DNA of 64,000 nt from JAEUHZ01 sp964552795 (GCA_964552795.1 CAZKIO010000003.1:124001-188000); one strand, 5' to 3'. Shown: positions 53,503 to 63,482, counted from the first letter of the stretch. Notes: a model not told the origin generated them from the letters alone. Translations and numbers: made by a program.

Positions 53503-56375
53503 GTCGGGCCGCCTGGGTTCGGGGGAGTGGTCGTCGCGAGTGTACGTCCCCCGAGCGGGCTCGCGGGGCCGGCCCCGCGGATCGTCGCGAGCGCCTGCTG
53601 TACCCGCCCCCCGCGCGAGCGGATGATGTCCGGTCGACGCCGCTAGCGGGGTGCACCATCGACGAACCCATCCATTTCGCGCCCAAGGACCGGCCCCTGC
53701 GCGACGACGTGGGCTGGCTCGGGGGCCTGCTCGGCGACATCCTGCGCGAGCAGGGTCCGCCGGAGCTGTTCCCGACGGTCGAGAAGGCACGTCTCGCCGC
53801 GCGCCGGCGCCACCGGGGAGACGCGCGCGCCGAGGGCGAGCTGGCGGCCGTGCTGCGGGACCTGGATCCGGCGCTGGCGCTGGAGGTCGTGCGCGCGTTC
53901 TCGGCCTACTTCGGCCTCGCCAACATGGCGGAGCGCGTGCACCGCATCCGGCGGCGCGTCGACTACCTGCGCGCGGGCGAGACGCAGCGCGGCGGGTTCC
54001 GCGCGGTCCTCGAGTCGCTCGCGGCGCGCGGCGTGACGCTGGCCGAGCTGCGCGCGCGCCTTGCGCGCCTGTGGGTCGAGCCGGTGTTCACCGCGCACCC
54101 CACCGAAGCCGTGCGCCGCACGCTCTTGAAGAAGGACCAGCGCATCGCCCGCGCGCTGGTCGACCGGTTCCACCAGGCCTCGATGGCGCCCGGCGAGATC
54201 GCCGCCATCGGCGAGCGCATCGCGCTGGAGATCGCCAGCGGCTGGCAGACCGAGGAGCAGCTCGCCGAGCAGCCGACCGTCGCCGAGGAGGTCGAGCACG
54301 TGCTGTTCTTCCTCTCCGACGTGCTCTACCGCATCGTCCCGGCGCTGCACGAGGAGCTGGAGCTCGCGGCGCAGGCCGTGTTCGGCGAGCGCCTGGGCCT
54401 CGCGCGTCCCCTGGTGCGCTTCGGTTCGTGGGTCGGCGGGGACATGGACGGCAACCCCAACGTCGGCGCGGACACGCTGCGCGCGGCGCTGGCGCGGCAC
54501 CTCGAACTCGTGCTGCGCCAATACCGGCGCGAGGTGCGCGTCTTGTTCGAGAACCTCTCGCAGTCCGTCACGCGCATCCGCGTCGATCCCGCGGTGCCGG
54601 CGCGCGTGGACGAGTACCGTGCGATCCTGCCCGACACGTGGGCCGAGGTACCTGCGCGCTACCACGAGATGCCCTATCGCGCGCTCCTGTGGCTCGTGTC
54701 CGAGCGGCTCGCGCGCAAGGAGCGCGGAGCGCCCGGCGGGTACCGCCAGCCGTCCGAGTTCCGCGCGGACCTCGCGCTGATCGACGCGAGCCTCTCGGCC
54801 CACGGCGGGGCGCGCGCGGGCCGGGCGCTGGTGCGGCGCCTGCTGATGCGACTCGACACGTTCGGCTTCCACCTGGCGACGCTCGACGTGCGGCAGGACG
54901 CACAGGTGCACCGCCGCGTGGTCGGCGAGCTGCTCGGCCGCGCCGACTTCGCCGCTCTCGCGGCGCGCGAGCGCACGCGGCTCCTGGCCGCGGCGCTCGC
55001 CGGCGAGGCGCAGGGCCCGCCGGCGGACCTGTCGGACGAGGCGCGCGCCGCGCTCGACGTCGTCGCCGCCCTGCGCGAGAGCCGCGCCCAGTACGGGCCC
55101 GAGGCCGTCGGAACCTACGTCATCAGCATGACGCAGGGTCCGGACGACGCGCTCGCCGTGCTGCTGCTCGCGCGCCACGGCGGACTGCTCGAGGAGGACG
55201 GCACCGTGCCGCTCGACGTGGTCCCCTTGTTCGAGACGGTCGACGACCTCGCCGGGGCGCCCGCGACGCTGCGCGCCCTCGCGGCGGATCCGGTGTACGC
55301 CGCGCACGTTGCACGCCGCGGCGGCCGGCAGATGGTCATGCTCGGCTACTCGGACAGCAACAAGGACGGCGGCATCGCGGCCTCGCGCTGGGCGTTGCAG
55401 CGCGCGCAGACCGATCTCGTCCGCACCGCGCAGGAGCGCGGCTTGTCGCTGGTCTTCTTCCACGGACGCGGCGGCTCGATCAGTCGCGGCGGAGGGAAGC
55501 CGCGCGACGCGATCCTGGCCGCCCCGCCGGGCGCCGTGTGCGGACGCACGCGGATGACGGAGCAGGGCGAGATCCTGCACGGCAAGTTCGGCCTGCGCGG
55601 CATCGCGCTGCGCACGCTGGAGCTGGTCATCGGCGCGGTGCTGGAGCGCCCCGACGCGACCGGCGCGGTCGCCGGCGAGGCGCCGTCGCCCGAGTGGACG
55701 GCCGCCATGGGGACGGTCGCGGACGAGGGTCGTCGTGCGTACCGCGCGCTGGTCCACGAGCACCCGGACTTCACCGCCTACTTCCAGCTCGCGACGCCGA
55801 TCGACGTGATCGAGCGGCTGCGCATCGGATCGCGGCCGCCCAAGCGGCGCGCGATGCGCGGCGTCGAGGACCTGCGCGCGATCCCGTGGGTGTTCGCCTG
55901 GACGCAGTCCCGCACGACGCTCACCGGCTGGTTCGGCGTCGGCACGGGGCTCGTCGCCGCGCAGGAGCGGCACGGGCTCGAACGCCTGCGCGAGATGGCG
56001 CGCTCCTGGCCGTTCTTCGCGGTCTTCCTGGCCGACGTCGAGATGGTCCTCGCCAAGGCCGACCTCGCGATCGCCGAGCGCTACTCGGCGCTCGCCGGCG
56101 ACGTCGGGGCGCGGATCTTCCCGACCATCCGCGACGAGTTCGAGCGCACGCGTTCGGCCGTGCTCACGATCATCGGCCAGGAGAACCTCCTCGACCGCGA
56201 TCCGACGCTGCAGCGCTCGATCCGGCTGCGCAATCCGTACGTGGACCCCATGAGCTACGTGCAGATCGACCTGCTCGCGCGCTGGCGCGCGGGCGGGCGC
56301 AAGGACGCCGAGCTGGAGCGCGTCCTCGGCCAGACGGTGCGCGGGATCGCGCGCGGTCTGCAGAACACCGGTTGA
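53490..56375 (+). CDS. ppc: phosphoenolpyruvate carboxylase
   Basis: This cytosolic enzyme makes oxaloacetate from PEP and bicarbonate, feeding the TCA cycle. Motifs: VFTAHPTEAVRRT with catalytic His, GSWVGGDMDGNP, MLGYSDSNKDGGI, FFHGRGGSISRGGG, and the C-terminal LRNPYVDPMSYVQ. The only in-frame ATG (53490) gives 961 residues and overlaps the divergent gene start. Homology begins only near residue 65 (RPLRDDVGWLGGLLGDILREQ), and a GTG at 53709 would cut into it. True initiation is therefore uncertain and may use a non-standard codon between 53600 and 53690. Enzyme identity is firm. Confidence 0.93.
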   Translation: MSRACRAAWVRGSGRRECTSPERARGAGPADRRERLLYPPPARADDVRSTPLAGCTIDEPIHFAPKDRPLRDDVGWLGGLLGDILREQGPPELFPTVEKARLAARRRHRGDARAEGELAAVLRDLDPALALEVVRAFSAYFGLANMAERVHRIRRRVDYLRAGETQRGGFRAVLESLAARGVTLAELRARLARLWVEPVFTAHPTEAVRRTLLKKDQRIARALVDRFHQASMAPGEIAAIGERIALEIASGWQTEEQLAEQPTVAEEVEHVLFFLSDVLYRIVPALHEELELAAQAVFGERLGLARPLVRFGSWVGGDMDGNPNVGADTLRAALARHLELVLRQYRREVRVLFENLSQSVTRIRVDPAVPARVDEYRAILPDTWAEVPARYHEMPYRALLWLVSERLARKERGAPGGYRQPSEFRADLALIDASLSAHGGARAGRALVRRLLMRLDTFGFHLATLDVRQDAQVHRRVVGELLGRADFAALAARERTRLLAAALAGEAQGPPADLSDEARAALDVVAALRESRAQYGPEAVGTYVISMTQGPDDALAVLLLARHGGLLEEDGTVPLDVVPLFETVDDLAGAPATLRALAADPVYAAHVARRGGRQMVMLGYSDSNKDGGIAASRWALQRAQTDLVRTAQERGLSLVFFHGRGGSISRGGGKPRDAILAAPPGAVCGRTRMTEQGEILHGKFGLRGIALRTLELVIGAVLERPDATGAVAGEAPSPEWTAAMGTVADEGRRAYRALVHEHPDFTAYFQLATPIDVIERLRIGSRPPKRRAMRGVEDLRAIPWVFAWTQSRTTLTGWFGVGTGLVAAQERHGLERLREMARSWPFFAVFLADVEMVLAKADLAIAERYSALAGDVGARIFPTIRDEFERTRSAVLTIIGQENLLDRDPTLQRSIRLRNPYVDPMSYVQIDLLARWRAGGRKDAELERVLGQTVRGIARGLQNTG

Positions 56376-56394
56376 GGCGGTCGCGCGGACCGCC
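56376..56394 (+). terminator. hairpin directly after the PEP carboxylase stop
   Basis: A 7-bp stem GGCGGTC/GACCGCC with a 5-base loop begins at the base after the stop codon. There is no T run, so termination is possible but unproven. Confidence 0.4.
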
Positions 56395-56496
56395 GGGCGG
56401 GTCCGGGGACCGGCCCTGCGGGAAACATGCGTTCTTCCGGCGGGCGGTGGCGGTGTAGCGCCGGCCGGACCGAGGTGACGGCCGAGGCCCTTCACG

Positions 56497-58617
56497 ATGC
56501 CCAAGCTCGCACGATTCCTGCCGCTCGTCCTGGCCGCGCTGCTCGCCGCCGCATGCCGCACGTCGACGCCGGACGCCAGCCGCGGTCCAGCGAGGATCCG
56601 CGCGTTCGGGACGATCGACCTCGCCACCGATGCGCCGTTCCGGCGCGCTCTGCGCTCGCTGGAACGCGCGCTCGCTGCCGCGGGCCGGCCGCCGATCGAG
56701 GTCGAGGTCGGCCTCGTCGCGGACGCGGCCATCGAGCCCGACGGCTACCGGCTCGCGGCGGGCGGAACACCGACCGCGGCGCTGGCGGTCGAGGCACGCG
56801 ACGTGCGCGGCGCGATCTACGGCGTGCTCGAAGCGGCGCGCCTGGTCCGGCTGCAGCGCTGGTCACCCGGCCAGACGCTGGAACTCGCGCGCAATCCGGC
56901 CTTCACCGACCGGCTGTGCAGCTTCCACGACAACCCGGGCGAGGAGCCCTTCGACTCCCGCTTCCGCGATCCCGCGGTCGTGCTGGACGCGGGCTTCAAC
57001 GGCATGATCGTGCACGGCATCGCCGGGATCCTGACCTACGACAAGTACGACGCGCGGCTCGTGCCGCAGGGATCCGATGAACGCGCGGCCGTGCTCGCGG
57101 CGCGCGAGCGCGTCGTGAACCTCGTTCGCGCGGCAAAGCGCGAGCACCTGACGGTGTTCGTGAACGGCGACGAGCTGGCCTTCCCGGCCCGGGCGTTGCT
57201 GATCTACGGCGACGCCGTCGGGCGGATGGACTCCGAGGGAAAGCGCCGGCTGTTCGATCCGACCCTGCCCAAGGTGCAGGAGCTGATCGCGGCCACGTTC
57301 GACGAGCTGTTCGAGCTGCTGCCCGAGCTCGACGGCGTGCAGGTGCGCACGGGCGAGGTCTACACGCAGTCGGAACCGATGCTCGCGGGCAACAATCCCA
57401 ACCAGGGCGTGCCCGAAGGCAGCCATCCGGACCTGGGCGTGCGAACCGTGGTCGAGTGCGTGCGCCGCGCGGTCGTGGAGCGCCACGAGAAGCGCTACAA
57501 CCAGCGGATGTGGGGCTACTACGACAGCCCGCACTCCGTTCCCGAGCGCTGGCTGCCGTTCGCGGCGCACTTCTCTCCCGATCCGCGCCACACGTTCTCG
57601 TTCAAGCACGTCAAGACCGACTACTGGCGCTGGAATCCGATCAACCCCAACTTCGGGATCGGCGGCCAGCCGCAGTGGGCCGAGTTCCAGATGGCGCGCG
57701 AGTACGAGGGCAAGGGCGCGTTTCCGAGCTACCTGGGGCGATACCTGGCCGAGGGTCCGACGGAGATCGCGCCGACGGGCGGCCTCGCGGCGATCCACGC
57801 GGCGGGCGTGCGCGGCGCGTGGTGCTGGGCCCGCGGCGGCGGATGGCGCGGGCCGTACCTCGCGCGCGAGGATTGGGTCGCGCTCAACGTGCACGCCTTC
57901 GTGCGCCTCTTGTGGGACCCGTCCGAGGATCCGTTCGAGTTGGCGCGCGAGTGGTGCGTGCTGGAGCGCGGCGTCGCGCCCGGTTCCGCGGTGCTCGATC
58001 ACTTCGCGGCGATCCAGCGGCTGTCCGAGGAGGCCGTGCTGAAGGGCCGCTACATCGGGCCTTTCTGCCGCGCAGGACACCTCAAGCGCGGCAGCGGCTG
58101 GACGCCGGACGGGAACTGGAGCCGCGACGACGCGCTGGGCGCCGGTGAACGCGTGCACGCCGCGTCCGAGTTCTACGCGTTCCTCGTGAAGGACGGCACG
58201 GTCGACGAGGCGATCGCCGAGAAGGAGCGCGCGCTCGCGGCGTGGAACCAGCTCATGGAACGCTTCGATGCGATCCTGCGCGCGGTCGGCGACGACCGCG
58301 ACTGGAACGAGCTGCACGCGACCGCGCTGTACGGTGCGCGCTGGATGGAGGCCGTCGCGCACCACTTCGCGGGCTGCTGGAAGGCCTACCAGTGGCGGGA
58401 CGCGGGCGGAACCGACGAGGCGTTGCGGCGGCGCGCGCTCGAGCAGGTGCGCGCGGCCGACGCCGCCTGGGACGACTACCTGTCGCGGGTGGCGCGGCTG
58501 CCCGGCGCGCCCACCCCGTACGAGGACAAGGGCCTCGCGGGGGAGCGAGCGGCGGTGATCGCGCTGCTGAGCGGCGCACGCGAAGGCGGTCCGTCCGGTC
58601 CGGGGATGCGACGCTGA
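56497..58617 (+). CDS. glycoside hydrolase-like lipoprotein, GH67 alpha-glucuronidase type
   Basis: This 706-residue protein has lipobox LAAAC (residues 16-20), so it sits on an outer face of a membrane. The N-terminal domain (to about 125) resembles the alpha/beta domain of GH67 and GH20 enzymes (GYRLAAGG; ALAVEARDVRGAIYGVLEAARL). A TIM-barrel-like region follows (FNGMIVHGIAGILTYDKYD; LDGVQVRTGEVY; MWGYYDSPHS; YWRWNPINPNFGIGGQPQWAEFQ), then a helical C terminus. Glu in RTGEVYTQSE and Glu/Asp in WAEFQ are catalytic candidates. Likely activity is on plant or algal glucurono-oligosaccharides; the family is not certain. Confidence 0.65.
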   Translation: MPKLARFLPLVLAALLAAACRTSTPDASRGPARIRAFGTIDLATDAPFRRALRSLERALAAAGRPPIEVEVGLVADAAIEPDGYRLAAGGTPTAALAVEARDVRGAIYGVLEAARLVRLQRWSPGQTLELARNPAFTDRLCSFHDNPGEEPFDSRFRDPAVVLDAGFNGMIVHGIAGILTYDKYDARLVPQGSDERAAVLAARERVVNLVRAAKREHLTVFVNGDELAFPARALLIYGDAVGRMDSEGKRRLFDPTLPKVQELIAATFDELFELLPELDGVQVRTGEVYTQSEPMLAGNNPNQGVPEGSHPDLGVRTVVECVRRAVVERHEKRYNQRMWGYYDSPHSVPERWLPFAAHFSPDPRHTFSFKHVKTDYWRWNPINPNFGIGGQPQWAEFQMAREYEGKGAFPSYLGRYLAEGPTEIAPTGGLAAIHAAGVRGAWCWARGGGWRGPYLAREDWVALNVHAFVRLLWDPSEDPFELAREWCVLERGVAPGSAVLDHFAAIQRLSEEAVLKGRYIGPFCRAGHLKRGSGWTPDGNWSRDDALGAGERVHAASEFYAFLVKDGTVDEAIAEKERALAAWNQLMERFDAILRAVGDDRDWNELHATALYGARWMEAVAHHFAGCWKAYQWRDAGGTDEALRRRALEQVRAADAAWDDYLSRVARLPGAPTPYEDKGLAGERAAVIALLSGAREGGPSGPGMRR

Positions 58618-58651
58618 GCCCCGCGACGGCACCGCGCGCCGGCGGACGCCG

Positions 58652-59596
58652 TCAGCCCTCGTGCATCCGCGTCAGCACGAGGTCGACGAGCTGGCGCGCG
58701 ATCTCGCGCTTGTCCGTATCGACATGCCCGCCGTCCATCCACACCAGCTCGCGCTGCGTGCCGGCGGCGTCGTACAGGATCCGCGCGCAGTCGGCCGGGA
58801 TGCGCGCGTCGTCGCGCGCCGCGACCAGGATGAACGGCCGCGGGGCGATCCGTCCGACCCAGCGCTCGGGCGCGAGCGGCGGGCCGCCGATCGCGATCCA
58901 TCCCGACCAGGCCAGCGCCGCGCGCAGCGGCGCCCAGGGGACGCGCTTGCGCAGGCCGGCGTCGAGCATCGCCGGCACGTCGCCGCCGCCGTGCATGGCC
59001 CACACGCGGTGCACGCGCTCGTCGAGCGCTCCCGCGATGCACGCGAAGGGCGCGCCGAGGCTGACGCCGACCAGCTCGATGCGCGAGGCGTCGATCCCCG
59101 GCTGCGCGAGCATCCAGTCCAGCGCGAGGCGGATCGCCGGCGGCGTGTCGCGCACCGCCGCGCGGATGCTGGAGGCCGCGCCCAGCACGGCGAGGCCCTT
59201 GGGCTTGCGGTCGCCCGCGTAAGGGTAGTTCAGCGCGATGACGACGCTGCCGCGCGTGTCCGGCACGTACTTCAGCGCCTTGCGGCCCGTATCGACGCCG
59301 CCCAGGAGCAGCGCCGCCGGGCGACCGCTGGCGGGGGCCTCGCCCACGGGCCGCTTCAGCGCGAGCTCGACCGTGAGCCCGCTCGACGAGCGCAGCTCGA
59401 CCAGTTCTTCGACGAACCCGTCGGCTTCGACGCTCTCCTGCACGTGCGCGCCGGCGAGCACGCCCTGTCGGGCCTCGAAGCCCGAGGAAGGGTCGCGCAC
59501 GAGCCACAATGCACCGGCCAGGAGCAGCAGCGCGGCGACGCCGGCGGCGATGGCGCCGCGCCGTGCCCAGCGGCGAATGAAGCTGCGTTGGATCAT
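58652..59596 (-). CDS. membrane-anchored or secreted alpha/beta hydrolase
   Basis: This 314-residue protein has an N-terminal helix (GAIAAGVAALLLLAGALWLV) and an alpha/beta-hydrolase core: nucleophile Ser in GVSLGAPFA, Asp in AARDDARIP, and His in DGGHVDTD. The region PAALLLGGVDTGRKAL forms the oxyanion side. It resembles dienelactone hydrolase/acetyl-esterase-like enzymes of unknown substrate. It is convergent with the GH67-like gene, 34 bases apart, so an esterase acting on the same polysaccharide is conceivable but not shown. Confidence 0.8.
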   Translation of the reverse strand: MIQRSFIRRWARRGAIAAGVAALLLLAGALWLVRDPSSGFEARQGVLAGAHVQESVEADGFVEELVELRSSSGLTVELALKRPVGEAPASGRPAALLLGGVDTGRKALKYVPDTRGSVVIALNYPYAGDRKPKGLAVLGAASSIRAAVRDTPPAIRLALDWMLAQPGIDASRIELVGVSLGAPFACIAGALDERVHRVWAMHGGGDVPAMLDAGLRKRVPWAPLRAALAWSGWIAIGGPPLAPERWVGRIAPRPFILVAARDDARIPADCARILYDAAGTQRELVWMDGGHVDTDKREIARQLVDLVLTRMHEG

Positions 59597-59660
59597 GCGG
59601 AGTCCGGCCGGCCTGCGCCCGCCAGTCTACACGGCGGACGCGGGCCGGTCCGGTGCCGCG

Positions 59661-60965
59661 TCACGACCAGGTGATCTCCAGGCCGTTCGACAGGTTGAAC
59701 GTCGAGGGCGTGCAGAAATCCGCGGCGTTGCGGTACCAGATCTGGTACGTGCGTGTTCCCGGCATCGTCACCAGGCCGCGCACGGAGACGGACGGATCGC
59801 CCGCTTGCGGGTACTGCGAGGCGCCGCCGACGTTCGCGACCGTCTTCAACCGGATGACGACGCCGCCGGCGCAGCGCAGGCCGTCGCCGAAGACCGCGCC
59901 GGCTCCGCCGCCGAACTGCGTCGTGCCCTGGAAGTAGAGCGCCGAGCTGTTGGGCATGCCCGAGCCGCTGAGGACGACGCTGTCGGCCGCGATGCTCGCG
60001 CTGCCGGCGCCGACGAGCTTGCCGCCCGTGCCGAGGGAGCTGAGGCAGCCTTCGTCGGCGCCCACGGCGCTGTTGTTGCCGCACGGGCAGGCCGTGCCCG
60101 TCCCGTCGCCGGGGCAGAACGCCGTGAAAGCCGAGGTCGAGCCGGCGAACGGCGTGATGAAACGGCCGATCACGCCGGAGAGGACCGGGGTGACGGTGTT
60201 CGCCACAGGGTCGAAGACCTTGACGCCGCTGCTCTCGGTGAACAGCAGGTTGCCGTTGCCGAGCTCGTGCAGGCCGCGCGGTCCGGTGCTGACCGGCCAG
60301 TAGTTGAGCTGGGCTCCGGCCGGGCTGTACTCGTAGAGCCCCGCGGGCGTGATGAACCCGGCGGCGAGTACGTTGCCGTTCGTGCGCACGGTGAGCTGCT
60401 CGGGGAAGTCGATCCCCGTGACCCCGTCGGAGTTGTGGAACACGGACACCAGGGCGCCCGCCGTCGTGTAGCGCACGATGTCGTGAGCGGTGATGTCGCC
60501 GATCAGGACGTCGCCCTGGAAATTGACCGCGTCGAAGGGGTTTCCGACCGGGAACGAGCCCAGGTTCACGCCGGCGGTGCTGAAGCGCACGATCGCCTGG
60601 CCCGGCGCGCCGTTGTTGGTGCCGGCGTTCGTGACCCAGACCTCGTTGTTGACGAGCTCCATGCCGCGGATGTTGTCCAGGCCGCCGCTGATGTTCCCGA
60701 GCCACGTCGTGCCGTCCAGGCTGAAGCGCATCAGCTTGTCGGCGTTCTGGTCGGATACCCAGATCTCGCTGCCCACGACCAGGACGTCGATCGGCAGGTT
60801 GGGTGCGGCGGGCGCGAGGTCGATGTACGCCGCGTTGATCAACGAACCGTCGGCGGCGCTGAACATCGCCACGCGGTCGTTGGTGCTCTCGGCGAGCAGG
60901 AGGAATTGGGCGCCGGCAGGCGCGCCGGTCAGGGCGAGGAGGGCGAGGATGGCCGGGGATCGCAT
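59661..60965 (-). CDS. secreted NHL/propeller protein with CPCGN-type C-terminal domain
   Basis: This 434-residue protein has a signal peptide (ILALLALTGAPAGAQ), then a single propeller of about six blades (DVLVVGSEIWVSDQNADKLMRF; NNEVWVTNAG; GDVLIGDITAHDIVRY; NGNVLAAGFITPAGLYEY; NGNLLFTESSGVKVF). It ends with the domain FCPGDGTGTACPCGNN ... GSGMPNSSALYFQG ... FNLSNGLEITWS. This C-terminal domain recurs at 63665-64000 and is abundant in certain planctomycetes. It may be a sorting or attachment module, though its function is not established. The ATG at 60965 was chosen as the start of the signal peptide. Confidence 0.78.
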   Translation of the reverse strand: MRSPAILALLALTGAPAGAQFLLLAESTNDRVAMFSAADGSLINAAYIDLAPAAPNLPIDVLVVGSEIWVSDQNADKLMRFSLDGTTWLGNISGGLDNIRGMELVNNEVWVTNAGTNNGAPGQAIVRFSTAGVNLGSFPVGNPFDAVNFQGDVLIGDITAHDIVRYTTAGALVSVFHNSDGVTGIDFPEQLTVRTNGNVLAAGFITPAGLYEYSPAGAQLNYWPVSTGPRGLHELGNGNLLFTESSGVKVFDPVANTVTPVLSGVIGRFITPFAGSTSAFTAFCPGDGTGTACPCGNNSAVGADEGCLSSLGTGGKLVGAGSASIAADSVVLSGSGMPNSSALYFQGTTQFGGGAGAVFGDGLRCAGGVVIRLKTVANVGGASQYPQAGDPSVSVRGLVTMPGTRTYQIWYRNAADFCTPSTFNLSNGLEITWS

Positions 60966-61100
60966 GAGGGTGCTCTCGAGGGATGACGGAGCCGCAGGCG
61001 CCAATCGCCCGCGGCCTGTTCCTCCGATCCTAGGTGCCGACCGCGCTTCGTGGGGGGGGGGCTGGCGAGAAACCGCGGACCGCGCTGTTTCCTCGCCGGG

Positions 61101-63482
61101 TCACTCGCGCTCGCGCAGCGTGATCGACACCCGGCCGCCCGGCGCCAGGTCGACGTCGGCGGTGGTGAAGGGGCGCGCGCCCGCGCGACGGACGCTCCAC
61201 CGGCCCGGCGGAAGCGGGCCGAACTCGCGGACGGCGAGCCCGAAACGCTCCGCCTCGAGGTCGACCCACGGCCGGCCCCGCGCGTCGAGCACGCGCGTCC
61301 AGGCGCCGGGTCCGTGGCGCAGCGCCTCGCCGGTCGCGCTCTCGAGCGCGACCTCGACGTATCCGCCGGGGGCGAGCACGAGGTCCGCCCGCGCGAGCGC
61401 GCCGGCGGCGACGCGCAGCGCGCCCGATTCGGTGCTGGCAAGATCCCCCGCGACGGCGCGCGCGTGCCAGACGCCGGGGGACAGGCGGTCGATCCGGTAG
61501 CGGCCGGCGACGTCCGTCGTGACGCGCTCGGCGGCCGGCGTCTCGTCGTCGTAGTCCAGGCCGTCCGCTCCGCGCGCCGTCACGCGCGCGCCGGCGACCG
61601 GACGGCCGTCGGAATCCCGGACGACGCCTTCGATGGCGCCCGGGCCCTCGATCCGGACGACGAGGTCGTCGACGATCTCCCGCGCGGCGAGATCGACGGC
61701 GACGAACTGCGTGGCGCGCCCATCGCCCGCGGGCTGCACGCGCATCCGCCACGGACCGCGGTCGAGGCCCTCGAACACGAAGGTGCCGTCCTCCGCGGTG
61801 CGATCCGACGCGACCGTGGACCAGCCGCCGTCGGAGGACTCGAGGTCCATGCGGCGCAGGCGCAACTCGGCCTCGACCGGACGGTCGTGCGCATCGAGAA
61901 CGCGGCCGCGCAGCAGCGTGCCGGGCAGGTCGAGGTCGATCGTCTGTTCGGGCGCGTCGCCGATCCACACGCGGCGCTCGGCCATCGAGTCGCTGGGCAG
62001 GAGCAGCAGCACCCAGTACTCGCCCTGTTCCGCGAGGTCGAGCGCGTACTCGCCTGCCTCGTTCGTGCGCGCCTGGACGTAGGCCGCGCCGGTCCGGCCC
62101 GGCGTGAACCGCACGCGCGCGCCCGCCACGGGCGCGCCGCGGGTCAGCACGCCGCGCACGCGCACCGAGCGCGCGCGCGGTCCGCCAAGAACGATCTCGG
62201 CGACCTCGCCCGCGCCGACGGCGAAGCTGCGCTCGATCACCTCGGGCTCCAGGCGCGGCTTCGCTCCGGGCGGCAGGTCCTCGCGTGCGGCCATCAGGAT
62301 GCGCGTGGGCGGGACGTGGTCGAACCGGAACGCACCGTCGTCGCCGGTCACGTGCCACGTGCTGTCGTCCTCGGCGATGACCCCCACGTCGACGCCCGCG
62401 AGCGGGTTGCCGGCGGGGTCGCGCACGACGCCGCGGATGGTCGCGCCGCGCCGCAGCTCGATCCGCAGGCCGTCGATCGTCTGTCCGGCCTCGACGGCGA
62501 TCGTGCGCGGCAGCGCGCTCGTGTGTCCGCGCGCGACCGCGCGCAGGACGGTCGGACCGGCGCGGACCTCGACGATCTCGAAGCGGCCCAGCGTGTCGGT
62601 GTAGATGCGCTCCCTCGATCCCATCGGCCCGCGCGCGCGCCGGTCGGCCTTCATGGGGCCAAGCGACAGCGCGAGCTCCTCTTCCGCCGCATCGAAGAAC
62701 GCCATCCCGCGTTCGCCGGGCGCGAGCGCCGACACGCGCGCGTGGGGCACGGGAACTCCGGACGGGTCGACGACGATGCCGGAGAGACGCGCCTCGCGCG
62801 GCGCGACGAGGCGCAGCGGTTCCGTCGGCGCCGGGAGCGCGAGGCGCACGGGATCGGACTGGACGTGTCCGGCGGCGACGGCCTGCACGTCCCACGAGCC
62901 CTTCTGCACGCCGCGGATCTCGAAGCTGCCGTCGTCGCTCCGCACGTCGCTGGGCCGGATCGTCGCGCTGACGAGGTGCCCCAGCTCCTCCTTGCGACGT
63001 TCGGTCAGGACGATCTGGAAGGCGCGCAGCGGCTCGCCGCGATCGTTCTCGGCGCGGCCGCGGATCGTCGAGCCCGGATCGAGCGCCAGCACGAGGTCGC
63101 GCGTGCCCGGCGCGACGCCGTCCTGCCGCGCGGCCCAGGGCAGGCGCACGACGGCCGGCGACGACTCGCCGGGTTCGAGCCAGGTCGCCGTGACCAGGAA
63201 CGGCCCTTCCCCCAGGCCGGATGCGCGGAACCGGCCGCGTGCGTCGCTGTTCGCGGGAGGGGCGAGGTCCAGACCGAAGTCCGCCAGGCTGCTGTCGATC
63301 ACCGACACCCGCGCGCCTTGCACGGGCCGGCCGTCGGGACCGTGCACGACGCCCGTGATCTCGGACGCCGGATGCGACTGCCGTGCGGCGTGCGCGCGAT
63401 CGCAGCCCAGCACGGCGAGGAAGATCACGGCGCTCGCGCGCAGGACCGTGCCGGAAACGCGGCGACCTCGAGGATGGAACAT
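61101..63482 (-). CDS. secreted protein of repeated carboxypeptidase-regulatory-like (Ig-like) domains
   Basis: This 793-residue protein has a signal ending at a possible lipobox (LAVLGC). About seven CarboxypepD_reg-like beta domains follow, recognised by the repeated opening G.V.D..G.PV.GA.V: GVVHGPDGRPVQGARV, GIVVDPSGVPVPHARV, GVVRDPAGNPLAGVDV, GVLTRGAPVAGARV, GRVLDAHDRPVEAEL and GVVRDSDGRPVAGARV. Each ends in a G.Y...L or G.FR/FDHV strand. No enzyme domain is present. The likely role is a long, rod-like surface or periplasmic protein. It lies between two CPCGN-domain genes on the same strand. Confidence 0.82.
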   Translation of the reverse strand: MFHPRGRRVSGTVLRASAVIFLAVLGCDRAHAARQSHPASEITGVVHGPDGRPVQGARVSVIDSSLADFGLDLAPPANSDARGRFRASGLGEGPFLVTATWLEPGESSPAVVRLPWAARQDGVAPGTRDLVLALDPGSTIRGRAENDRGEPLRAFQIVLTERRKEELGHLVSATIRPSDVRSDDGSFEIRGVQKGSWDVQAVAAGHVQSDPVRLALPAPTEPLRLVAPREARLSGIVVDPSGVPVPHARVSALAPGERGMAFFDAAEEELALSLGPMKADRRARGPMGSRERIYTDTLGRFEIVEVRAGPTVLRAVARGHTSALPRTIAVEAGQTIDGLRIELRRGATIRGVVRDPAGNPLAGVDVGVIAEDDSTWHVTGDDGAFRFDHVPPTRILMAAREDLPPGAKPRLEPEVIERSFAVGAGEVAEIVLGGPRARSVRVRGVLTRGAPVAGARVRFTPGRTGAAYVQARTNEAGEYALDLAEQGEYWVLLLLPSDSMAERRVWIGDAPEQTIDLDLPGTLLRGRVLDAHDRPVEAELRLRRMDLESSDGGWSTVASDRTAEDGTFVFEGLDRGPWRMRVQPAGDGRATQFVAVDLAAREIVDDLVVRIEGPGAIEGVVRDSDGRPVAGARVTARGADGLDYDDETPAAERVTTDVAGRYRIDRLSPGVWHARAVAGDLASTESGALRVAAGALARADLVLAPGGYVEVALESATGEALRHGPGAWTRVLDARGRPWVDLEAERFGLAVREFGPLPPGRWSVRRAGARPFTTADVDLAPGGRVSITLRERE

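Noticed and set aside
61052..61061. Run of ten G, possible phase-variable tract
   Set aside because: It lies in the intergenic gap between two exoprotein genes, after the stop of neither reading frame. I cannot tie it to a promoter or coding frame, and sequencing of such runs is error-prone.
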